From: Hymenobacter pini
GTDB lineage: Bacteria; Bacteroidota; Bacteroidia; Cytophagales; Hymenobacteraceae
Assembly: GCF_020421205.1 (NCBI RefSeq)
Contig: NZ_JAIZZH010000004.1
Coordinates: 124,001-188,000 of the forward strand
DNA: 64,000 nucleotides
Direction: 5' to 3'
Positions 35,701 to 42,531 of the stretch are shown piece by piece. A program made the position numbers and the translations under genes. The notes beneath the pieces were generated by a model. The model saw only the letters and a list, made by a program, of their open reading frames with translations. It did not search any database and was not told the DNA's origin. The first letter of the stretch is position 1, and every line of letters begins with the position of its first letter.

Positions 35701-36210
35701 CTTATCCTGGAAGTCGTCGGCGTACTTTTTAAGCTGGGCGGCGGGCAGGTTGCCGCTCAGGTTCACGAACATGATGGGCTGCTCCGAGATGTTGATTTCC
35801 TTCACCGTCGGCGGGGAGGGCAAATCATTGGGCAGTTCGGGCGCGGCTTTATCCACGGCGTCCTTCACCAGCTGCTTGGCGTATTGCACGTCCACACCCG
35901 AGTTAAACTCGATGTCAACAATACAGTAGTCCTGGTTGGAGGTGGAGTTGATTTTCTTCACCCCGTTGATGCCCTTCAGCTCCTTTTCGAGCTGGCGCGT
36001 CACCAGGTTTTCAATATCCGCCGGCGAGGTACCCGGGTAAATGGTAGCCACGATAATCCGCGGAATTACAATGTCGGGGAATTTCTCCTTGCCCAGCTTG
36101 ATGTAGGCAAAAATCCCCGCCACGCACAGCAGCACCGTGATAATGTAGATGCTGGTTTTATTATTAATCGACCAACTGGTCGGCCCAAACTCTTTCTCTA
36201 GATCCTGCAT
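32737..36210 (-). CDS. Efflux RND transporter permease subunit
   Basis: This 1157-residue inner-membrane RND pump (AcrB/MexB superfamily) has TM1 (SIYIITVLLCVAGIFAYI), two large periplasmic loops with porter subdomains (YPGTSPADIENLVTRQLEKEL), the VPISMFLAFLIIPGF region, and LALGIVVDDAIVVIENTHR in TM4 with the conserved acidic residues for proton relay. The symmetric second half contains GVGIIALAGIVVKNGILLVE. It exports substrates in exchange for protons. Operon order is tetR-tolC-adaptor-permease, with 31 bases separating it from the adaptor. Substrate unknown. Confidence 0.93.
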   Translation of the reverse strand: MQDLEKEFGPTSWSINNKTSIYIITVLLCVAGIFAYIKLGKEKFPDIVIPRIIVATIYPGTSPADIENLVTRQLEKELKGINGVKKINSTSNQDYCIVDIEFNSGVDVQYAKQLVKDAVDKAAPELPNDLPSPPTVKEINISEQPIMFVNLSGNLPAAQLKKYADDFQDKIEALPEITRVDIVGALDQQVNVDVDLNKLRASRLGFSDISNAIARENVTISGGSVDVGSQKRAVRVAGQYVRAEDIADIQVKNLNGAAVRLGDIATVTDGFKDRESYARLDGKPAITLNVVKRQGENLIDASDKIKALVKDAEKTLPSELKVTITGDTSNDTRVTLHDLINTIVIGFLLVTAILLFFMGTTNAMFVGLSVPISMFLAFLIIPGFDFSLNMIVLFAFLLALGIVVDDAIVVIENTHRLLHEHPELSTEKAAKFAAGEVFVPVLAGTLTTVAPFVPLMFWPGIVGSFMYYLPVTLIITLMSSLVVAFIMNPVFAVSFMEREEHFEEDLHSKPKLSKGLKIAVGVLVALGILFNVLALGATPEVGPDGETSGLIGHFIGNICLALAGFILLDKFVLVKMIAWFQTRALPKFQNGYANLVRWAIGHPALVMVGVIVLFIGSFVAIGMRSPKVDFFPKGDPKFIYTYLKMPVGTRVEITDSITKVLENRIYGVIGRQNPDVESVITNVAIGAGDPSDASSSSGTAMSNMGKVAVAFKELSDRTGPATGTYMDKIRAVVKGIPGAEISVDQEASGPPQQKPIAIEVIGDDYPTLAKLSKKVTRYVDSLNIGGVEALRSNLEDRNPEIAVNIDRTRANREGISTGQIGLEVRTAIYGSEASKFKTSDDEYPVQVRYAKPYRNDVDAIINAPLTFRDATGAIRQVPISSIAQVTYGSTYGGIRRKDTKRVITISSNVLNGYTGPDVVANIRTALKSFPTPAGYTIKMGGAEEDQKETTDFLPLAGLGALALIFLILVTQFNSFSKPVIILSEVLFSIAGVFWGLAITGMNISIVMTGVGIIALAGIVVKNGILLVEFTDILRAQGMPLREAIVLAGRTRLNPVILTATAATLGLIPLAIGLNIDFYELFASGNPHFFIGGESVVFWGPLAWTIIFGLVFATAITLLVVPVMYLLSESLKLRLKKEPEPVADAEEVEAATPPVLTH

Positions 36211-36241
36211 ATTGTTGGGTTTTTGGCGGTTGGGGCTACGC

Positions 36242-37381
36242 TTACAGCGACACCAGCTGGCCTTCGTTCAGGGTCTGGTAACCGGCAGAAATTACCTGGT
36301 CGCCGGGTTGCAGGCCGCTGGTTACTTCCACTTTGCCGTTGTAGGTCTGCCCGGTCTGGATGATGCGCTTGGCGGCTACTTTCTTGCCGCTTTTCTCGCC
36401 TACTACCAGCACGTAGTTGTTCTGCTCATCTTTCTGCACCAAGTCCACGGGCAGCACGGTAGCGCTTTGGCGGGCATAGTTCTGGATGCGCACATTGGCC
36501 ACCATGTTGGGGCGCAGCTGACCGGCCTTGCTGCTATTCAGGCGCAGCTCGGTGGTGAAGGTGCGGCTGGTGGGGTTGATGGTGCTGCTTACCACGCGCA
36601 CGGTGGCGGGCAACTCCTCATTGCCCAGATCCGGAATGGTTACCAGGGCCTGGTCGCCGGCCTTGATGCGGGAGGCATAAGCTTCCGACACATCAGCCAG
36701 AATCTTGCCCGAGCCGCTGCTGCTGATGAGCTTTACCACGGGCGCGCCGGGGGCAACGGTTTCGCCCAGCTTCGGCAGCACATCATCCACGGTACCCGAG
36801 AACGGGGCCACCACGGTGTAGAGGGCGCGCTGCTGGTTGAGGGTGGTCAGGTTGCGCTGCAGGGCCTGGTAGTTGTTTTTGGCCTGCAGATACTGGATTT
36901 CGGTGCCAATCTGCTGTTTCCAGAGGCGGTCCTGCTTTTCGTACACCACGCGGGCCAAGTCCATGCGGGTGCGCAGTTCGGCAATGCTGGCGTCAAGGAT
37001 GCTGGCATCCACGGTAGCCAGCGTCTGGCCTTTGCTTACCCGGTCGCCGCGCTGCACGCGCAGGCTGGTGAGCGTACCGGCGGCGCGGGCAGCCACGGCA
37101 GCATTTTGGTCGAAGTCCACGCGGCCCTGCAGCTCCAGGTAGCTCTTGAAGCTCTCGGGGGCTACTTTGATAACGGATACGGGCGTGGTTTGGGCGGCAG
37201 CGGTTTCGGCGCCGGCCCCGGTTTTGGCTTCCAGCTCGGCAATTTTAGCCTGGTTGGCCGCCTGCTCTTTTTTCAGCTCGGCCAACTCGGCCTTGGGGTC
37301 TTTTTTGCCGCCGCAGGCAGCAGCGAACAGGCTGAGGGCTACTAGCTGGTAGCTGATAGCTTTAGGCAGGGAAAAGTTCAT
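36242..37381 (-). CDS. Efflux RND transporter periplasmic adaptor (lipoprotein)
   Basis: This 379-residue membrane-fusion protein has a lipoprotein signal with lipobox FAAAC, a short coiled coil (LAELKKEQAANQAKIAELEA), and the lipoyl-barrel motif GRVDFDQNAAVAARAAGTL. An alpha-hairpin follows, then beta-barrel segments (VVAPFSGTVDDVLPKLGE). It bridges the RND permease and the TolC-type channel. Its signal-peptide region overlaps one arm of a quasi-palindromic repeat (37335-37441), so a hairpin may span its start codon. Confidence 0.93.
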   Translation of the reverse strand: MNFSLPKAISYQLVALSLFAAACGGKKDPKAELAELKKEQAANQAKIAELEAKTGAGAETAAAQTTPVSVIKVAPESFKSYLELQGRVDFDQNAAVAARAAGTLTSLRVQRGDRVSKGQTLATVDASILDASIAELRTRMDLARVVYEKQDRLWKQQIGTEIQYLQAKNNYQALQRNLTTLNQQRALYTVVAPFSGTVDDVLPKLGETVAPGAPVVKLISSSGSGKILADVSEAYASRIKAGDQALVTIPDLGNEELPATVRVVSSTINPTSRTFTTELRLNSSKAGQLRPNMVANVRIQNYARQSATVLPVDLVQKDEQNNYVLVVGEKSGKKVAAKRIIQTGQTYNGKVEVTSGLQPGDQVISAGYQTLNEGQLVSL

Positions 37382-37441
37382 ATCGATGTGGCAGGGAGAA
37401 TGTCGGAGAAAACGCTAACAGCCAGCAGCCATCAGCTAACA
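37335..37441. repeat. Quasi-palindromic AGCTGATAGCTGG words spanning the adaptor start
   Basis: AGCTGGTAGCTGATAGCTTT (37344-37363) lies in the adaptor signal-peptide codons. GCCAGCAGCCATCAGCTAAC (37421-37440) lies just upstream of its start. They are imperfect inverted relatives (about 17 of 24 pairs without counting G-U) and would place the start codon in a hairpin loop. Confidence 0.4.
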
Positions 37442-37443
37442 GC

Positions 37444-39135
37444 TTACTTTTTGGCTTGATTGTACAGCTCGCCGGTGGCTTTGTCCCGGTCCACTTTGGC
37501 TACCAGCACGTCGTACACGGCGGCGTAGTAGTTGGTCTGGGCTTCGCGCAGGCTGGTTTCGGCCGTTACCACTTCCAGGTTGGAGCCTACGCCCTCCTGA
37601 AATTTGATGCGCGACACGCGGGCCACATCGGCGGCCAGATCAAGGTTGGCTTTCTGATTGTCCAGCACATCCAGGGCGTTGATGAGCGTGGTGCGGCTCT
37701 GGGCATCCTGCAGATCAATGCTCTGGCGCAGCGTCTCGAAGCCCTTTTCGATGGTCTGCTGGGCAATGCGGGCCTGCTGCACCTGGTACTTGCGGCGGAA
37801 ACCGTCAAACACCGGAATCTGCAGGCTCAGGCCCACGTTCCCGAACCCAAACCAGTTTTGGTTCGGGAAGCCGTTGGCCGCCCGGGAGTCGGGGCCGCGG
37901 AAGGCAAACAGGTCGCCGGGGTTCTTGGCAGAACCCGAGAAACCATACGCCGCCGTAGCCAGCAGCCGCGGGTAGGCCCCGGCCCGGCGGTTGGCCAAGT
38001 CCAGCCCGGCCAGGGCCTGCTGGGTTTCCAGGGTACTGAACTCGATGCGGTTGTTGTAGTTGAAGGCGGCGGCCAACTGGCCGGTACGCGCCCCGCTGAG
38101 GGCCGTTTGCTGGTCCTGCTGGCGCTGGGCCTCGGTATTGCCGGAGGTAGGAGCGGTACCGGTGGGCACGCCGCCCAGACCCGTTACCCCCCCACCGTTG
38201 GTGGCGCTGGCCACACCCAGGCGCTGGCGCAACGCCCCGGCATCCACCACGGCCGCCCCGAGCGAATCGGTGAGCTGTACAGTCTGGCTCTGGGGCAGGC
38301 CCATCTGGAACTTGAGCAGGGCCACGCTCAGCTCGGTGAGGCGCTGAGCCTTTTGCTGCTCTACCAGCAGGTTGTTGCGCTGCACCCGCAGGCGGTCAAC
38401 ATCCAGCTTCTCGGCAAAACCAGCTTTGAAGGTGGCGTTGGTCTGGTAGAGCACCGTATCCAGGCGCTGTACGTTGCGGGCCAGCAGGGCCAGGCGGGCG
38501 CGGGCCACCAGCGTACTGTAATACGCCTTGCTTACCTGCTCTACTACGTCAATTTCAGCCTGTTGGGTCTGCTTCTTGGCCAGCTCTTCGTACACCTTGG
38601 CGGCTTTCAGACCAATCAGGTAGGAGCCATCAAACAACAACTGCGACACGGAGGCGCTGGTATTACCGGCCCATTGCAGGCCAAACGCAAACGCCTGCGG
38701 CGGCACCGGGTCCCGGGGCAGGGTTACCGTGCCCAGGTTTACCGTTTGCCCGCTTTGGGCGGCGGCTATATCGGCCTGCGTGAGCGTGGTGGCGGAGCTA
38801 CCACCGCCCAATGCACCGAAATCAACCAGCGACTTTTGCAGCTTAAAGTTGTCGGCCACGTTAGCGGCCACGTTCACCTGGGGCAGGCCGGCGGCTTTGA
38901 TTTCGCCTACTTTGGCCCGGGCCGTCTGCTCGTTGAGGCGCGTCGAGAGCAACGACGACTTGTTCTTCACGGCGTAGTCGATGGCTTGCTGCAGGCTCAG
39001 GGGCATCAGACCCACGGCTGCGGAGGTGGCCAGCGCCGGCTGCTGGGCCGGGGCCGTCTGCGCCAGGGCGGCCCCGGCGGGGGCCAGCAGGCCCGGCCCG
39101 GCGGCCAGCAACATAACGCGGAGGTTGTTTTTCAT
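37444..39135 (-). CDS. TolC family outer-membrane efflux channel
   Basis: This 563-residue protein has a signal peptide (MKNNLRVMLLAAGPGLLAPA) and duplicated helical TolC repeats, with LQQAIDYAVKNKSSLLSTRL at the start and the paired GLNLEV-like segment GVGSNLEVVTAETSLREAQT near the end. Intervening loops are Gly/Gln-rich. It forms the outer-membrane duct for the adaptor-RND pump encoded next to it. It starts 24 bases downstream of the tetR stop. Confidence 0.92.
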   Translation of the reverse strand: MKNNLRVMLLAAGPGLLAPAGAALAQTAPAQQPALATSAAVGLMPLSLQQAIDYAVKNKSSLLSTRLNEQTARAKVGEIKAAGLPQVNVAANVADNFKLQKSLVDFGALGGGSSATTLTQADIAAAQSGQTVNLGTVTLPRDPVPPQAFAFGLQWAGNTSASVSQLLFDGSYLIGLKAAKVYEELAKKQTQQAEIDVVEQVSKAYYSTLVARARLALLARNVQRLDTVLYQTNATFKAGFAEKLDVDRLRVQRNNLLVEQQKAQRLTELSVALLKFQMGLPQSQTVQLTDSLGAAVVDAGALRQRLGVASATNGGGVTGLGGVPTGTAPTSGNTEAQRQQDQQTALSGARTGQLAAAFNYNNRIEFSTLETQQALAGLDLANRRAGAYPRLLATAAYGFSGSAKNPGDLFAFRGPDSRAANGFPNQNWFGFGNVGLSLQIPVFDGFRRKYQVQQARIAQQTIEKGFETLRQSIDLQDAQSRTTLINALDVLDNQKANLDLAADVARVSRIKFQEGVGSNLEVVTAETSLREAQTNYYAAVYDVLVAKVDRDKATGELYNQAKK

Positions 39136-39159
39136 AACAGGGAAAGCAGGTGATGAAGC

Positions 39160-39774
39160 TTATTCTTCTTCCGTCACGTGACGGTACTCGTTGATCAGTT
39201 TGTGGCCTTTCAGGGACACCACGCCCAGTAGAAAATGCTCGTTACAGGCCATCTGCACGCGCATCTGGTCGAACTGCGCCGGGGGATATACATCGGGGTT
39301 GAACAGGATATCTATCTGGGCCAGGCGCAGGCGCGAAAGCACCTCAATGTCGAGGTCGGCACGGTAGAGGCCCTCTTGCACCCCGCGGCGTAGGTTGGCC
39401 TGAATTTGCTGCAGAATGAAGCTGCTTTTGTGCTCGTGAAACAGGCCCCACGCAGCCGGGTAGTACTTGCGCAGGTCGTGAATGGCGTTGGGGTTGATGT
39501 TGGCAAACTGGCGCTTGGCCCAGTCCATCATCTGCACCATCTCATCCACGGCGTTGCGGGCGTGGCCAATAATACCTTCACACTCGCCCTGCGCCCCAGT
39601 GAGGTGGTTGCCGATAACGGCCGAGACAATCTGGTCCTTGTTTTCAAACCACTTGTAGAGCGTCTTTTTAGAGATGCCCAGGTGGGTGGCAATATCATCC
39701 ATCGACACGCTCTTAATCCCGTTGCGGGTGAAGAGGCCAATAGCTGCCTGCAAAATTCGGTCTTTGATTTCCAT
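39160..39774 (-). CDS. TetR/AcrR family transcriptional regulator
   Basis: The 204-residue protein has an N-terminal helix-turn-helix, SMDDIATHLGISKKTLYKWF, followed by the usual KDQIVSAVI helix and a larger helical ligand-binding domain. It is the first gene of the tetR-tolC-adaptor-RND operon. A 30-bp perfect palindrome overlaps its promoter (39797-39826), so it is probably an autorepressor that also controls the pump. The ATG at 39774 is preferred over 39786, since the -7 box covers the latter. Confidence 0.92.
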   Translation of the reverse strand: MEIKDRILQAAIGLFTRNGIKSVSMDDIATHLGISKKTLYKWFENKDQIVSAVIGNHLTGAQGECEGIIGHARNAVDEMVQMMDWAKRQFANINPNAIHDLRKYYPAAWGLFHEHKSSFILQQIQANLRRGVQEGLYRADLDIEVLSRLRLAQIDILFNPDVYPPAQFDQMRVQMACNEHFLLGVVSLKGHKLINEYRHVTEEE

Positions 39775-39785
39775 GACTACGGCCA

Positions 39786-39819
39786 CAAAGGTACGCTGGA
39801 AACTTTTATTGATTCCAAA
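39786..39819 (-). promoter_or_regulatory. Promoter of the tetR-efflux operon (TTTG-N22-TACCTTTG)
   Basis: On the minus strand TTTG (39816-39819) and TACCTTTG (39786-39793) lie 22 bases apart. The mRNA would start near 39779, giving an almost leaderless tetR transcript. No other promoter is evident in the short gaps of the operon. Confidence 0.6.
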
Positions 39820-39826
39820 GTTTCCA
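39797..39826. promoter_or_regulatory. Palindromic operator of the TetR-type repressor
   Basis: TGGAAACTTT (39797-39806) and AAAGTTTCCA (39817-39826) are exact 10-bp inverted arms around a 10-base spacer. The site overlaps the -33 box and spacer of the operon promoter, ideal for repression by a dimeric regulator such as the adjacent TetR protein. Confidence 0.7.
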
Positions 39827-39989
39827 TACCTTTTTTTCTATGCTTTTGCACGATGTCGAGCCATTTCTTCTCTAGTGACGCGTAACACCCGATTTTACTT
39901 TGCCCAGAACTCAATTTTTTTTCGCTCCGGCAACCGACGCCGTTGCCGTACCTTGCCACTCCATTCCGCTTCCTCTTCCCTAACTCCTT

Positions 39990-40466
39990 ATGAAAATTCG
40001 GACCGGCTTCGGCTACGACGTTCATCAGCTTAAAGAGGGCCTGCCCTTCTGGCTCGGTGGTATCCAGGTACCCCATACCCACGGCGCCCTCGGCCACTCC
40101 GATGCCGATGTGCTCATTCACGTTATCTGCGACGCCCTGCTGGGCGCAGCCAACCTGCGCGACATCGGCTTTCACTTCCCCGATACCGACCCGCAGTATA
40201 AAGGCATTGATAGTAAACGGCTGCTGAAGGAAGTGGTGCGCCTAATCACGGAACGCGGCTACAGCATCAGCAACATCGACTCCACCATTTGCCTCGAAGC
40301 GCCTAAAGTGAACCCCCACATTGCCGAAATGCAGCGTGTGCTGGCCGAGGTGATGGGCATTGACGCCGACGATATCAGCATTAAAGCCACTACCACCGAG
40401 AAGCTAGGCTTTGTGGGCCGCCGCGAGGGCGTGGCCGCTTACGCCTCGGTACTCATCAGCAAGTAA
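39990..40466 (+). CDS. ispF: 2-C-methyl-D-erythritol 2,4-cyclodiphosphate synthase
   Basis: IspF forms the cyclodiphosphate in the MEP isoprenoid pathway. The 158-residue protein shows the metal-binding DVH (residues 10-12) in GFGYDVHQL, GHSDADVLIHVICDALLGA, DIGFHFPDTDP, and the C-terminal KATTTEKLGFVGRREGVA that contacts the cytidine/phosphate. Length matches the family. It stands alone between tetR (divergent) and a peptidase. Confidence 0.96.
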   Translation: MKIRTGFGYDVHQLKEGLPFWLGGIQVPHTHGALGHSDADVLIHVICDALLGAANLRDIGFHFPDTDPQYKGIDSKRLLKEVVRLITERGYSISNIDSTICLEAPKVNPHIAEMQRVLAEVMGIDADDISIKATTTEKLGFVGRREGVAAYASVLISK

Positions 40467-40556
40467 TTCACAGAATCTGCGGCGCGTTACACGCCGCATG
40501 CAGCCTTTTTACGGCACGTTGTCTTTAGCCCACTCCCGACCAACCCTTTGTCTAGC

Positions 40557-42254
40557 ATGAAAAAAACTTCCCTCCTCACCTGGCTACTGGCGGCTGGCGT
40601 AGCTACCTCGGCAGTAGCACAGCAAGCCCCCGAGAAAGTCAAGGTGAAAACCAAGCGCAAGGCCAAAACGGAAACCACCGCGGCTCCCGTACTGGAACCC
40701 GTACTGGAAACGGCGGCTCCCGCCGCCAGCACCGACCTAGCCCAGACCTACGCCGAAACCATCACCCAGGCCGACCTGCGCCAGCACCTAACGGTGCTGG
40801 CCTCGGATGAGTACGAAGGCCGCGAAACCGGTGAAAAAGGCCAGAAAATGGCCGCCGAATACATTGCCAAGCAGTTTGCCGCCCTGGGCTTGAAAGGCCC
40901 CGTAACCGGCTCCGACAACCCCTACCTGCAGCACTTCACCATGGTGCGCAGCACCTGGGCCGACGGCGCTACGCTGAAAATTGGCAAAGACACGTTTAAG
41001 TGGCTGACGGATTTCTACGCCTACGGCGGCAACGGCTTCGCGCAGGAAACGGCTGTGCAGCCCGTGTTTGCCGGTTACGGCATTGAACAGGATGGCTACT
41101 CCGACTACGCCGCCCTGGGCGACGTGAAAGGCAAAGACCTGGTTATTCTGCTGGGTGAACCCCAAACCGACAAAGGCGTTGCCCTGCTGGGCAAAGAAGG
41201 CCAGAACAGCAAATGGGGTCAGGATTTCCGGGCCAAGCTCACGCTGGCTGCCCAAAAAGGCGCCCGCTCGGTATTCTTCGTGGATTTCAATCCCAACAGC
41301 AACTTTGAGAAGCTGGCCGCCCGCATGACGCCCTACATCAGCCGGCCCAGCATTGCGTTCAAGGAAGCTTCCCAAACTACCCGCCCCACGGCATTCTTCG
41401 TGAGCCCGGCGGTAGGCTATAAGCTACTGGGTACCACCGCTGCTGGCTACACTAAGTACTCGGCCGGGGTAACCAAAGCGGCTAAACCCACGGCCAGCCC
41501 CTTCAAGCCCGCTAAAATGATGGTGAATGCTCCCAAGAAAATGGAGGATTTCACCACCGAAAACGTGCTGGGCTACCTGGAAGGTACCGACCTCAAAGAC
41601 GAGGTAATGGTGCTGTCGGCGCACTACGACCACATCGGCATCATCAACGGCGAGGTGCATAATGGAGCCGACGACGACGGCTCGGGTACGGTATCGGTGC
41701 TGGAAATGGCGCAGGCCTTCACCAAAGCTAAAGCGGAAGGCCACGGCCCGCGCCGCAGCATCCTGTTCCTGACGGTAACGGGCGAGGAAAAGGGCCTGCT
41801 GGGCTCGGAGTACTACACCGACCACCCCATCTTCCCGCTGACCAGCACCGTAGTGGACTTGAACACCGACATGGTGGGCCGCACCGACAAAGACCACGAG
41901 GGCAAAGGCGACTACGTGTACGTGATTGGCTCGGATAAGCTCAGCTCGGAGCTGCACACCATTCTGCAGACTCAGAACGACAAGTACACGAAGATGGACC
42001 TGGACTTCCGCTACAACGACCCGGAAGACCCCAACCGCTTCTACTACCGCTCCGACCACTACAACTTTGCCAAGCACCGCATTCCGGTAGCCTTCTTCTT
42101 CAACGGCGTGCACGATGACTACCACGGCCCCAAAGACGAGGTAGACAAAATCGAATTCCCCAAAATGGAGAAGCGCGCCCGCCTGGTATTCTACACCGCC
42201 TGGGACCTGGCCAACCGCGACAAACGCATTGTGGTGGACTCAAACAAGAAATAG
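40557..42254 (+). CDS. Secreted M28 family metallopeptidase
   Basis: This 565-residue exported peptidase begins with signal MKKTSLLTWLLAAGVATSAVA and a Lys/Ala/Pro-rich linker. A PA-like insert (about residues 150-300) precedes the M28 zinc core. Visible ligands and catalytic residues are HYDHIG, GADDDGSGTVSVLEMA, the Glu pair in TGEEKGLLGS, DMVGR, and a late His in GVHDDYH. It is probably an aminopeptidase acting outside the cytoplasm. TTG 40548 is an unlikely alternative start. Confidence 0.9.
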   Translation: MKKTSLLTWLLAAGVATSAVAQQAPEKVKVKTKRKAKTETTAAPVLEPVLETAAPAASTDLAQTYAETITQADLRQHLTVLASDEYEGRETGEKGQKMAAEYIAKQFAALGLKGPVTGSDNPYLQHFTMVRSTWADGATLKIGKDTFKWLTDFYAYGGNGFAQETAVQPVFAGYGIEQDGYSDYAALGDVKGKDLVILLGEPQTDKGVALLGKEGQNSKWGQDFRAKLTLAAQKGARSVFFVDFNPNSNFEKLAARMTPYISRPSIAFKEASQTTRPTAFFVSPAVGYKLLGTTAAGYTKYSAGVTKAAKPTASPFKPAKMMVNAPKKMEDFTTENVLGYLEGTDLKDEVMVLSAHYDHIGIINGEVHNGADDDGSGTVSVLEMAQAFTKAKAEGHGPRRSILFLTVTGEEKGLLGSEYYTDHPIFPLTSTVVDLNTDMVGRTDKDHEGKGDYVYVIGSDKLSSELHTILQTQNDKYTKMDLDFRYNDPEDPNRFYYRSDHYNFAKHRIPVAFFFNGVHDDYHGPKDEVDKIEFPKMEKRARLVFYTAWDLANRDKRIVVDSNKK

Positions 42255-42283
42255 GTAAAAAGTGATAAGGTGATACAAGAAGT

Positions 42284-42444
42284 GTCATTGCGAGGCGGAG
42301 CCGAAGCAATCCGTCCTTCACGAAGCATCAAGCTCTGACCTGTTCTAAAGCCCCTGAAGTCCACGCTGGCGTCAGGGGCTTTCTGTATTTCGGGGCTTCT
42401 GACGCTGAGAAGGACGGATTGCTTCGGCTCCGCCTCGCAATGAC
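42284..42444. repeat. Perfect 36-bp palindromic element (family B)
   Basis: Arms 42284-42319 (GTCATTGCGAGGCGGAGCCG, then AAGCAATCCGTCCTTC) and 42409-42444 are exact reverse complements. They enclose 89 bases that contain their own terminator-like hairpin (42347-42382). The arms share only a general GTCAT...GAG...GAAG framework with family A. It starts 30 bases after the peptidase stop. Confidence 0.85.
42347..42382 (+). terminator. Hairpin inside palindrome B
   Basis: AAAGCCCCTGA (42347-42357) pairs with TCAGGGGCTTT (42372-42382). The following sequence is only moderately T-rich. It could terminate the M28 peptidase transcript. Confidence 0.6.
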
Positions 42445-42459
42445 GCCGGCTCTTTTCTA

Positions 42460-42495
42460 AAAACCCGCTGAACCTGCAGAGGTCCGGCGGGTTTT
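42460..42495 (+). terminator. Terminator-like hairpin upstream of lutB
   Basis: AAAACCCGC (42460-42468) pairs with GCGGGTTTT (42487-42495), with inner ACCT/AGGT pairing and a T-run. It lies directly before the lutB -7 element, so it should insulate lutB from upstream transcription. Confidence 0.65.
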
Positions 42496-42503
42496 TATCT
42501 TTG
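42496..42503 (+). promoter_or_regulatory. Bacteroidota -7 element upstream of lutB
   Basis: TATCTTTG is a full TANNTTTG match 28 bases before the ATG at 42532. No clear -33 TTTG is seen at 19-22 bases. Confidence 0.5.
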
Positions 42504-42531
42504 TTAAGAACCCGTTGCAATCCGTGCTGCC

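Noticed and set aside
34552..36201. 549-codon plus-strand frame opposite the RND permease
   Set aside because: It is antisense to a highly conserved pump and has His/Gly/Val-rich composition without domain features.
37456..39153. 565-codon plus-strand frame opposite the TolC gene
   Set aside because: It is antisense to a recognised TolC protein; composition and lack of domains mark it as a shadow.
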